Positions 26,211 to 34,164 of a stretch of DNA of 64,000 nt are shown here, in pieces (the stretch's first letter is position 1; every line of letters begins with the position of its first letter). Position numbers and translations under genes: made by a program. Source of the stretch: Sedimentisphaerales bacterium. Lineage in GTDB: Bacteria > Planctomycetota > Phycisphaerae > Sedimentisphaerales > Anaerobacaceae. The notes under the pieces were generated by a model, which worked only from the letters and a program-made list of their open reading frames with translations, ran no database searches and was not told the DNA's origin. The stretch is taken from contig JAFGLV010000033.1 in NCBI GenBank assembly GCA_016927855.1, positions 1 to 64,000 of the forward strand, given 5' to 3'.

Positions 26211-28997
26211 ATGAAGACGGTCAAACGCACACTCCTCGCTGGTCTGGGAATGATGTTGATCTGGAGCTGCGTCCTCCCGGCGGCAGATATCCCGCTGCCG
26301 GAGCATCCGCGACCCGACTTCCAGCGTTCCGACTGGGTGAACCTCAATGGCGCGTGGGACTTCCGCTTCGATGCGGAGAACCAGGGAATCGACCAGGAAT
26401 GGTTCAACGCGTCCGCTCCATATGAGATGACCATCACCGTCCCCTTCTCCTGGGGCTCGAAACTCTCCGGCGTCGAGGACCAAGCGGATATCGGCTGGTA
26501 TCGCCGATCTATTACCGTACCTGAGGATTGGAAGGGCAAGCGTGTCTTCCTCGTGGTCGGCGCCTGCGATTGGCACACCACCGCCTGGCTCGACAGTCAC
26601 CGGCTGGGCGAGCACCAGGGTGGGTACACGCCCTTCGAGTTCGATCTGACCGAGCACGTCGCGGCCGGCAAGAGTCATCGCCTGGTTCTGCGCGTGGACG
26701 ATACGCCCCACCCGTTCAAGCTCGAAGGCAAGCAGGGTTACGGCCGGGCCGCTGGCATCTGGCAGACCGTCTACCTGGAGGCCCGTCCCCAGGTGGCGCT
26801 CGAGACGGTCCACTTCACGCCGGACGTGGACGGACAGCAGGCACACGTGACGGCCGAGCTGGATCAGCCTGCACCGGAGCCAATGACCCTGGAACTGCAA
26901 ATAGCAGGCAGACCCGCGCCGGTGACGCAGAAGATCGCCCAGGGAACGCAAGAGGTGAAGCTCAGCGTAGCGATGGAACGGCCTCGGCTCTGGTCTCTTG
27001 AAGATCCACATCTGTACGACGTCCGCGCGCAATTGAAGGGACAAACCACCGGGACCGACTCAGTCGCAACGTACTTCGGGATGCGCAAGATCAGCGTCGG
27101 CAAGCTGCCCGGCACGGACTATCCTTACGTGATGCTCAACGACAAGCCGGTCTACCTGGAACTGACACTGGATCAGGCATACCATCCGGACGGCTACTAC
27201 ACGTTTCCGAGCGACGCGTTCATGCGCGATGAAATCCTGCGGACGCGCAACATCGGCTTGAACGGCCAGCGTATTCACATCAAAGTCGAGATTCCCCGCA
27301 AGCTCTACTGGGCCGACAAGCTCGGCGTGCTCATCATGGCGGACGTACCCAACAGTTGGGGTCCGCCCGATGAAAAGGCACGCGTGGAAACCGAATTCGC
27401 GCTGCGCGGCATGATCAAGCGCGACTACAACCACCCCGCGATCTTCTCGTGGGTCAACTTCAACGAGACCTGGGGGCTCTTCTCCGAGCGCCGCCGGTAC
27501 ACGCGCGACACACAGGCGTGGGTCGCGAGCATCTACCGCTTGACCAAGCAACTGGACCCGACGCGCCTGGTAGAGGACAACTCGCCGTGCAACTATGACC
27601 ACGTCGAAACCGACTTGAACAGTTGGCACGCCTACCTGCCGGGCTACGGCTGGCGCGAATTCCTGGAGAACGTCTGCAAGAACACGTATCCCGGCTCGAC
27701 TTGGAACTACATTGGCGGCCGCGCCCAGGACGGCGATCCCATGTTCAACAGCGAGTGCGGCAACGTGTGGGGCTATGAGGGCAGCGCCGGCGATATCGAT
27801 TGGAGCTGGGATTATCACATCATGATCAACGAGTTCCGGCGACATCCCAAGATCTGCGGCTGGCTCTACACCGAGCACCACGACGTCATCAACGAATGGA
27901 ACGGCTATTGGCGCTACGACCGCTCCGAAAAATACACCGGCCTGCCCGACATCGTCGACGGCATGACCCTGAACGACTTCCACAACCCGTTCTATCTGGC
28001 GATGGAGCGCGAGCTGTGCAGCACCGTCAAGCCCGGCCAGGTCGTAGACGTCCCGGTCTACGCGTCGTTTATGACCGACCGGCCCATCGAAGGCGACCTC
28101 ACTATGGAGGTCTCGATGTACGGCTGGAACACGCTGGGAGCGAAGGAGACCTACGCGCAAGACAAACGCGCGATCTCCTATCGACCCTGGATGAATGAGG
28201 ATCTGCCGCCGTTGCTGGTGAAGATGCCGGACCACTCGGCGCTGGCTGTCCTCGCGGTCGCGCTGAAAACGCCAGGCGGCGATGTGCTGCACCGCAACTT
28301 CACTACCTACCTCGTCACCGACGGCGCCAGCCCGCGCGACGAGACTGTCGGACGCCGGAATGAAGCGACGCGCATCGTCCGCTTCGAGCCCGACACGTTC
28401 AGCGACGCGCAGTGGTCGCTCAAGCAATGGAATGTGCTGGGCGGTCTCAAGGTCAACGGCGCCGGCGCCGGTTACTTCGAATACCGAATCGCCTGGCCTG
28501 AGGGCCTGGACGTGGAAAAGGTCGAGCAGGCCGTTTTGAAGATGGAGCTCTCCGCCAAGCAGTTGTTCGGCAAGGATCGTGAAGGCGCCGCCAGGCAGGA
28601 AGGCGACTTCATGCGCGGCGAAGGCACCCACGATCCGAGCCTCAACCGCAACGCCTATCCGATGACGGACGAAACGCTGTTTCCCAGCCGCGTAGCGATC
28701 AGCCTCTGCGGCAAGCCTCTCGGTACGTTCGAGCTGCCCGACGACTCCGCCGACCATCGCGGCATCCTATCCTGGCACAGCCAGAAGCGCGATCGTTACC
28801 TGCGCGAAGCCGGTTCCTTTGGCGTGCTGGTTGACGCGAGCATACCGACAGAAGCTCTCCGTCAGGCGTTCGAGCAAAAGGAACTCGTCATCCGCCTGTC
28901 GGTAGACGAGTCCCTGCCTGGCGGCCTGGCCATCTACGGCGAACGCTTCGGACGCTATCCGGTCGATCCGACCCTCGTCTTCGCGCTCAGCGATTGA
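26211..28997 (+). CDS. secreted GH2 glycoside hydrolase, second copy (different subfamily)
   Basis: A 928-residue enzyme. The ATG at 26211 has GGAG 7 bases upstream; an upstream ATG at 26034 would only add translated repeat DNA. A Sec signal covers 1-25. The sugar-binding domain (about 27-190) contains WVNLNGAWDFRFD. An Ig-like domain covers 195-290 and the TIM barrel about 300-590. Acid/base Glu419 is in NHPAIFSWVNFNETWG; Glu515 in MFNSECGNVW is the likely nucleophile. About 340 C-terminal residues of beta-structure follow. It differs clearly from the other GH2 (FNET instead of FGNE), so a separate specificity is likely; beta-galactosidase, beta-glucuronidase and beta-mannosidase all occur in the family. 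It is the second gene of the operon under O5. Confidence 0.87.
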   Translation: MKTVKRTLLAGLGMMLIWSCVLPAADIPLPEHPRPDFQRSDWVNLNGAWDFRFDAENQGIDQEWFNASAPYEMTITVPFSWGSKLSGVEDQADIGWYRRSITVPEDWKGKRVFLVVGACDWHTTAWLDSHRLGEHQGGYTPFEFDLTEHVAAGKSHRLVLRVDDTPHPFKLEGKQGYGRAAGIWQTVYLEARPQVALETVHFTPDVDGQQAHVTAELDQPAPEPMTLELQIAGRPAPVTQKIAQGTQEVKLSVAMERPRLWSLEDPHLYDVRAQLKGQTTGTDSVATYFGMRKISVGKLPGTDYPYVMLNDKPVYLELTLDQAYHPDGYYTFPSDAFMRDEILRTRNIGLNGQRIHIKVEIPRKLYWADKLGVLIMADVPNSWGPPDEKARVETEFALRGMIKRDYNHPAIFSWVNFNETWGLFSERRRYTRDTQAWVASIYRLTKQLDPTRLVEDNSPCNYDHVETDLNSWHAYLPGYGWREFLENVCKNTYPGSTWNYIGGRAQDGDPMFNSECGNVWGYEGSAGDIDWSWDYHIMINEFRRHPKICGWLYTEHHDVINEWNGYWRYDRSEKYTGLPDIVDGMTLNDFHNPFYLAMERELCSTVKPGQVVDVPVYASFMTDRPIEGDLTMEVSMYGWNTLGAKETYAQDKRAISYRPWMNEDLPPLLVKMPDHSALAVLAVALKTPGGDVLHRNFTTYLVTDGASPRDETVGRRNEATRIVRFEPDTFSDAQWSLKQWNVLGGLKVNGAGAGYFEYRIAWPEGLDVEKVEQAVLKMELSAKQLFGKDREGAARQEGDFMRGEGTHDPSLNRNAYPMTDETLFPSRVAISLCGKPLGTFELPDDSADHRGILSWHSQKRDRYLREAGSFGVLVDASIPTEALRQAFEQKELVIRLSVDESLPGGLAIYGERFGRYPVDPTLVFALSD

Positions 28998-29037
28998 GTT
29001 GAATCAGCGAAACTGGTCCTGGCCTGAAGGTAGAGTC

Positions 29038-30045
29038 ATGATCCTGCGTGGCAGAATTCTGGCTGGTGCAGTGCAGACTGTGATGGGGCTGTCGGCCCTT
29101 GTCGTCACAGCCGGTAGTCAGACGACCCTGACGAATCCGGTCGCACCGAGAGGACAGGATCCGTGGGTCATTCGCGACGGCGGTCTCTACTACTACTGCT
29201 ATTCCAGCCGGGGACGAATCTGGGTCAATCAGGCCCGAACGATCCAGGAGGCTGTGCAGTACGACGGCACGGCGGTCTGGCAACCCGAACGGGGCCAGCC
29301 CTACTCCCGCGAGCTGTGGGCGCCGGAGTTGCACAAGCTGGCCGGCCAGTGGTATATCTATGTCGCGGCCGACGACGGCAGGAACGAGAATCACCGTATG
29401 TACGTTCTTCAGAGCCAAACGACCGATCCAGCCGGACCCTACCAGTTCAAGGGCAAGATCGCCGATGCGTCGGACAAGTGGGCCATCGATGGGACGGTGA
29501 TGCAGTATGAAGAGAGACTCTACTTCATCTGGTCCGGCTGGGAAGGCGACGAGAACGTGCAGCAGAATCTGTACATCGCCGCGATGAAGGACCCTCTGTC
29601 GATCGAGGGGCCGCGTTCGCTCATCTCCAAACCCGAATACGACTGGGAAAAGATCGGCCAGCCTCTCGTCAATGAAGGCCCTGAGGTGCTGGTGCATGAA
29701 GATGACGTCTTCATCATCTACTCAGCCAGCGGAAGCTGGACCGATCACTATTGCCTCGGCCAGCTAAGGCTGGTCGGCGCCGACCCGCTCGACCCGAACG
29801 CGTGGGAGAAGAAGAAGACGCCCGTCTTCGCCTCAACCGCATCCGTTTTTGCTCCAGGTCACGCTTGCTTTGCCAAGAGCCCCGATGGAACCGAGGACTG
29901 GATCATCTACCATGCCGCCAGGGACCAGGGCGCCGGCTGGAATCGCAACGTGCGGATGCAGCGTTTCACCTGGGATGCCGAGGGTAACCCTTGCCTTGGC
30001 TATCCTGTCGCCGAGGGTCTGGAGATAGCCGCCCCATCGGAATGA
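29038..30045 (+). CDS. secreted GH43 family arabinofuranosidase/arabinanase/xylosidase
   Basis: A 335-residue five-bladed propeller. GAAGG lies 7 bases before the ATG at 29038, 40 bases after the GH2 stop, so it is co-transcribed. A Sec-like leader covers about 1-26. The catalytic triad is visible: Asp41 in GQDPWVIRDG (base), Asp151 in WAIDGTVMQ (pKa modulator) and Glu216 in EGPEVLVH (acid). No extra binding module is present. GH43 members with this single-domain form include alpha-L-arabinofuranosidases that remove terminal arabinose. In context it completes the trimming of arabinan side chains. Confidence 0.88.
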   Translation: MILRGRILAGAVQTVMGLSALVVTAGSQTTLTNPVAPRGQDPWVIRDGGLYYYCYSSRGRIWVNQARTIQEAVQYDGTAVWQPERGQPYSRELWAPELHKLAGQWYIYVAADDGRNENHRMYVLQSQTTDPAGPYQFKGKIADASDKWAIDGTVMQYEERLYFIWSGWEGDENVQQNLYIAAMKDPLSIEGPRSLISKPEYDWEKIGQPLVNEGPEVLVHEDDVFIIYSASGSWTDHYCLGQLRLVGADPLDPNAWEKKKTPVFASTASVFAPGHACFAKSPDGTEDWIIYHAARDQGAGWNRNVRMQRFTWDAEGNPCLGYPVAEGLEIAAPSE

Positions 30046-30103
30046 CCGATCTGTGAATCTGGCACAGGCAGGAACTCCTTGGTCGGCGCGATCGAAAAAC
30101 ACT

Positions 30104-31495
30104 CTACCGTCGGTCGGCCCGGTTCACCAGATTCCCTTCTTCATCGAGGTGGACCCAAGGCCCGCCGTGATTGTACCAGGGTCCGTTGCTGAGCACGCGC
30201 TTCTTGACAGCCTCGTCCCAGTCCATCGGCTCATCGAACTCGGGGGTCGGTTCGAAATACCCTGCCTTGTAGATGTACTTCGGTTCGCGCAGGTATTGCC
30301 GGACGACATCATCGTTCAGCTCGACGCCGAGTCCCGGTTTCTCGGGCACGGTATAACACCCATCCTGGATCAGAGGCTTGTCTACGCCTGTTACGAGATC
30401 CTCCCACCACGGAATGTCCATCGCGTGGTTCTCCATGCAGGCGAAGTCACGGACGGTACAGGCACAGTGGACACTGGCCATCGCACCGACCGGGGAACCG
30501 GCGTGGTGGAACATCGTCCGAATGCCGTAGCGATAGGCGTAGTCGGCAATGCGTTTCGTCTCGAGCAGACCACCCGAAGTTTCCAGGTCGCAATGGATGA
30601 TGTCCAGGGCACCCTGGTTGATGAACGGGCGAAATCCCTCGAAACCGAACAGATCCTCGTAGCCCAGGGTCGGCGTCGGCGAACCGTCGGTGATCTTCTT
30701 CATGTCCTCGATGGCATTACGCGACCGAAAGCCGATAACGTCCTCGATGTATGCAAGACGCCGCTGGGGCTGGGCCATCGCCTGGCCCAGCAGGACGCCG
30801 GACTCGACGTTCATCCGGCCGAAATGGTCGGCGCCGAGCGACACCCCGTGCCCGATGGCACCGCGACCGGCTTCGACGTATTCACCCCAGTATTCCATGC
30901 CCTTCTCGGTCGGCACGCCGCCGGCCATGGCACCTTCCTTGTTGCTGATCAACCAGGGACGCAGGTCCATCTTCAAGTGCTTGAGCTTCCATTTCTCGAC
31001 CCGGATTTTCGCCCGCCTGGCATAGACCTCAGGGTCCTCATTCGCGTCAGTGTCGCCGTAAACCGGGATCTTGTCTCTGACCTTCGGGCCGAGGATCTTG
31101 TAGGCAGGCACTCCGAGGACCTTGCCTGCGATGTCGAAAAGGGCCATGTCCACGGCGCTGAATCCGCCTCCGGCCCGGCCGTGCCCGGCATACGGACGGA
31201 TGCTTTCCAGAATCCCCTCAATATCCAACGGGTCCTTGCCGACCAGATAGGGCTTCAGGAAGAGCGCCTGGCCGAGAAAGCCCATGTCGCGCACCTCGCC
31301 CAGTCCGTAGATGTCCTGGTTGGTGTAGAGCTTGATGATCGGGTAGTCATAGTTGGAGGCGACCGTGCAGCCGCGGATGTCGGTGATCTTCAGATTGGAC
31401 GGTCGCGAGTAGGTTCGGGCCGGATTGATCGCAAGGCCACCAAGCACCGTGCCGGCAAAGCCCGCCGATTTCTTGAGAAATGCGCGTCGATCCAT
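30104..31495 (-). CDS. Tat-exported enolase-superfamily enzyme (mandelate racemase/muconate lactonizing type)
   Basis: A 463-residue protein. AAAGGAG lies 8 bases before the ATG at 31495, and MDRRAFLKKSAGFAGTVLGG is a twin-arginine signal. The N-terminal capping domain (about 40-155) precedes a barrel with LKHLKMDL (Lys and first metal Asp), LGYEDLFG (metal Glu/Asp) and DIIHCDLETSGG, then FHHAGSPVGAM where a catalytic His is expected. Family members dehydrate sugar acids or epimerise acids using Mg2+. The sugar-acid dehydratase role is an inference. The Tat signal is unusual against characterised cytoplasmic relatives but occurs in Planctomycetota and Acidobacteria. It is convergent with the GH43 operon. 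Confidence 0.8.
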   Translation of the reverse strand: MDRRAFLKKSAGFAGTVLGGLAINPARTYSRPSNLKITDIRGCTVASNYDYPIIKLYTNQDIYGLGEVRDMGFLGQALFLKPYLVGKDPLDIEGILESIRPYAGHGRAGGGFSAVDMALFDIAGKVLGVPAYKILGPKVRDKIPVYGDTDANEDPEVYARRAKIRVEKWKLKHLKMDLRPWLISNKEGAMAGGVPTEKGMEYWGEYVEAGRGAIGHGVSLGADHFGRMNVESGVLLGQAMAQPQRRLAYIEDVIGFRSRNAIEDMKKITDGSPTPTLGYEDLFGFEGFRPFINQGALDIIHCDLETSGGLLETKRIADYAYRYGIRTMFHHAGSPVGAMASVHCACTVRDFACMENHAMDIPWWEDLVTGVDKPLIQDGCYTVPEKPGLGVELNDDVVRQYLREPKYIYKAGYFEPTPEFDEPMDWDEAVKKRVLSNGPWYNHGGPWVHLDEEGNLVNRADRR

Positions 31496-31674
31496 GCTAT
31501 TGGCTCCTTTCCCGTGGCCCACCAGAGCCCGGTTGCGTATCGCTGTACAGGGGCCCCATCGCCCACTATACTGTATGACGCCGGCGCAAGTGAGTATAGC
31601 TTGAACGAGGCGTTGCGACCATGCAAAATGGCCGGAAGTGGCCATCCTGCAGACTACGAACGGAGGCTGTCGCT

Positions 31675-32541
31675 ATGACACGATATCTCGTCATCACCTT
31701 CCTGGCGGTGCTGCTGACGGACGTCTCGGCGGCACAGGACCCGGTCTTTCTGAAGCGAAGCGTTGATGCAGTCTCGGAGCGACCCGGAGATCTGAGTACC
31801 GAGACGGCGCACTACCGTCCCCTATTCGGTGTCGGTGATCCCAACGCAGGGACCGTCACGGGTCTCACCCGCTTCGGTCATCTGACCGTCGATCCCGATG
31901 GCCGCAGCCGACTGGTCAACTACCCGAACGAGGAGCAGATATACTACGTCCTCGATGGCACGGGCCTGCTGCATTACGGGCCGGATAGGATCCCTGTCGC
32001 GCCGGATGACTTCATGTACCTTCCGGCGGGCATCGAGCATGGCGTGTCGAATCCGCGCGAAAACCCCCTGCGGCTGATTGCCATGGGCTTCGCGCTTCCG
32101 GCCGAACGGCAAGTCCCGCCGACACCGAGACTGATGCTGGCCAACGCATCGGATGTGCCCCTCCAGGTTCTCGGCCAACATGGACCGACCACACAGTTCA
32201 AGCTGCTGCTGGGTACAACGCGCAGCCGTCGCGACAAGTTGGCGGCCGCGCACCAGGTCAACAGCTTGTTCCTCATGGACTTTGCCGCCGGCGGAACCAA
32301 CATCCCTCACCGGCACCCGCGCGAGGGCGAGATCTACTTTGTCCTGAGAGGCCACGGCGAAATGGTCGCAGGAACCGATGCGCAAGGCGAGGAGCTGCGC
32401 TACGCCGCTCGAGCGGGAGATGCCTTCTATTTCGCGCCGCGCACGTTGATCGGCTTCTACAGCGGCGCGAGCGAAGGGCAAGCGCACGATGTGATCTTGG
32501 CTGTGCGTTGGGCGGTAACGTCTTCCGGGCCGCAGCGCTGA
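31675..32541 (+). CDS. secreted bicupin protein
   Basis: A 288-residue protein with two cupin domains. GGAG lies 9 bases before the ATG at 31675, and the signal MTRYLVITFLAVLLTDVSAA ends near residue 20. Cupin 1 (about 60-150) shows YPNEEQIYYVLDGTG and PAGIEHGV. Cupin 2 (about 195-275) shows HRHPREGEIYFVLRGHGEM, with two His and one Glu suited to metal binding, and RAGDAFYFAP. Exported bicupins may be sugar-acid isomerases, dioxygenases or binding proteins, and the activity cannot be assigned. It is divergent from the enolase-superfamily gene with 179 bases between starts, so they may share control. Confidence 0.75.
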   Translation: MTRYLVITFLAVLLTDVSAAQDPVFLKRSVDAVSERPGDLSTETAHYRPLFGVGDPNAGTVTGLTRFGHLTVDPDGRSRLVNYPNEEQIYYVLDGTGLLHYGPDRIPVAPDDFMYLPAGIEHGVSNPRENPLRLIAMGFALPAERQVPPTPRLMLANASDVPLQVLGQHGPTTQFKLLLGTTRSRRDKLAAAHQVNSLFLMDFAAGGTNIPHRHPREGEIYFVLRGHGEMVAGTDAQGEELRYAARAGDAFYFAPRTLIGFYSGASEGQAHDVILAVRWAVTSSGPQR

Positions 32542-32559
32542 TGGACCAACGAAGCCGAT

Positions 32560-33843
32560 CTACCGCTTCGCTCGCGCCATCCACGTTTCGACGTCCTTCC
32601 TCTCGCGCGGGATCTGATCCGAAAGGACGCGACAGCCGGTCTCGGTAACGAGAACGTCGTCCTCGATTCTCACGCCCAACTTCTGGTCCGGGAGGTAAAC
32701 GCCGGGCTCCACGGTGATGACCATCCCCGGTTTCAGCACCAGGCCCAAGTCGAGGACATCCTGATCGTGCACGTCCAGTCCGACCAAGTGCGAAATGTGG
32801 TGGGCGAACTCGTAGCCGGCTTCGCAAATGATGTCGCGCGCGATATCGTCGATCTCCTTGAGCGTAACACCTGGCCTGATGTGCTTGATGGCTGCGTTCT
32901 GCGCCCTCAAAACGAGATCGTACACCACCGCCTGTTCCGGCGTGAAGCGGCCGTCGACCGGGATGGTGCGTGAGATGTCGGCCGCATAGTGGTCCCATTC
33001 GGCGCCGACGTCCAACAGGAGAAGCTGGCCGGCCTCCAGGGTACGATAGCGTGTCTGATAGTGAAGTACGGTGGCCTCCTCGCCTGCTCCGACGATCGGG
33101 CCGAACGCCATGTGCTGGGCGCCCTGTTGTTTGAACGAATTCTCCAGGACTCCGTCCAGTTGGTATTCGGTGACCCCAGGACGGACTTCGGCCAGAAGCT
33201 CCGTGATCCCCTGACAAGTAACCTGAATCGCTCGTTCGATGGCCGCGACCTCCTCGGCCGATTTGACCGCGCGCATGGTCTCAAGCAGGTGTGAGGAGTT
33301 CTTGATTGTCACTTCCGGCACGCGCGCCGTGATGTCACGATAGAGTTCCAGATCGGGAGGGACGGGCGCCGACGGACCTGCCAAGTTCGAGATGAGATGC
33401 AGCTCCGTCGCATGTTTGACGCACCGTAGGATCGTCGCGTCGAGCGCTGTCGTGCGAAGAACCTCATCGAACCCGAGAGTGCGCCGCAGGGACTCACTCA
33501 ACGGCGGCCGCCGGCCTGTGTAGCGCTCTCTGTCGAGGTCACGCGGAGGCAGCAGCAGGATCTGACGAATCGCTTGTTGGGGCGCCAGGACGAGCATGGC
33601 TCCAGGTTCATCCACGCCGGTCAGGTACCAGAAATTGGCATCGGCGCGATAGCCGGTCTCGGTCCGGCTGCCCTGGGAGTAGAGGACCGCGATCCCCTCT
33701 CCCAGAGAACGCATGAGGGCTTCGCGGCGGTCGACGAAAGGATGGGCCGACTGAACGCTCTGCTGCGACGTGTCTTGGGCAAAGCTGAAGACCGAAGGTA
33801 GAAAGAGAAGCAAAATTGCTGTGACGGTTTGACGGTGTTTCAT
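32560..33843 (-). CDS. secreted M24B-family Xaa-Pro aminopeptidase
   Basis: A 427-residue pita-bread metallopeptidase. GGAG lies 7 bases before the ATG at 33843 and a Sec signal covers residues 1-22. The N-terminal domain (about 35-170) has FWYLTGVDEPGAMLVL. The catalytic domain (about 180-427) has the five metal ligands of the family: Asp in LLLDVGAEWDHYAADISRT (two Asp), His in HHISHLVGLDVHD, Glu in VITVEPGVYLP and Glu in GVRIEDDVLVTE. It removes N-terminal residues before proline from peptides. The stop is 18 bases from the bicupin stop (convergent). Confidence 0.88.
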   Translation of the reverse strand: MKHRQTVTAILLLFLPSVFSFAQDTSQQSVQSAHPFVDRREALMRSLGEGIAVLYSQGSRTETGYRADANFWYLTGVDEPGAMLVLAPQQAIRQILLLPPRDLDRERYTGRRPPLSESLRRTLGFDEVLRTTALDATILRCVKHATELHLISNLAGPSAPVPPDLELYRDITARVPEVTIKNSSHLLETMRAVKSAEEVAAIERAIQVTCQGITELLAEVRPGVTEYQLDGVLENSFKQQGAQHMAFGPIVGAGEEATVLHYQTRYRTLEAGQLLLLDVGAEWDHYAADISRTIPVDGRFTPEQAVVYDLVLRAQNAAIKHIRPGVTLKEIDDIARDIICEAGYEFAHHISHLVGLDVHDQDVLDLGLVLKPGMVITVEPGVYLPDQKLGVRIEDDVLVTETGCRVLSDQIPRERKDVETWMARAKR

Positions 33844-34164
33844 GGCTCATCTCCGTTTCACAGAACTCCCACAATCCTGAAAGGCAAATGGACCCCGGTG
33901 CCCATGCAGCACTTGACGTGCCCGGAAACCCAAGATGCCCATTATAGGGCAAACAGAGAACGGGGTCGACAAGCGTTTGCGGCAAGACGGGTGGTTTCGG
34001 GCTTTGTCTTAGCTGCGCCCCGCGCCGGTGTCCAATACCAGGCGACGAAACGCGACGATCAGTCACAACTGCATGAAGGGAATTTGAGGTGGTATCGTAG
34101 GAGTTTCGCCATACAATGAGGCTGCTAACAAGATCATGGGCGTCATGGTTTAAGGAGTCACATC
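33844..34164. other. divergent intergenic region without a supported gene
   Basis: These 321 bases between the divergent M24 and M28 genes must hold both promoters. Small open frames cross it on each strand, but none looks like a protein. I see no strong palindrome. Confidence 0.4.

Noticed and set aside
27060-28757. A 565-residue open frame on the minus strand opposite the second GH2 gene, and similar long antisense frames at 30053-31678, 3515-4927 and 1291-2229
   Set aside because: They mirror strongly coding regions in a GC-rich genome, have no ribosome binding sites and no recognisable domains; the opposite strand has complete catalytic motifs.
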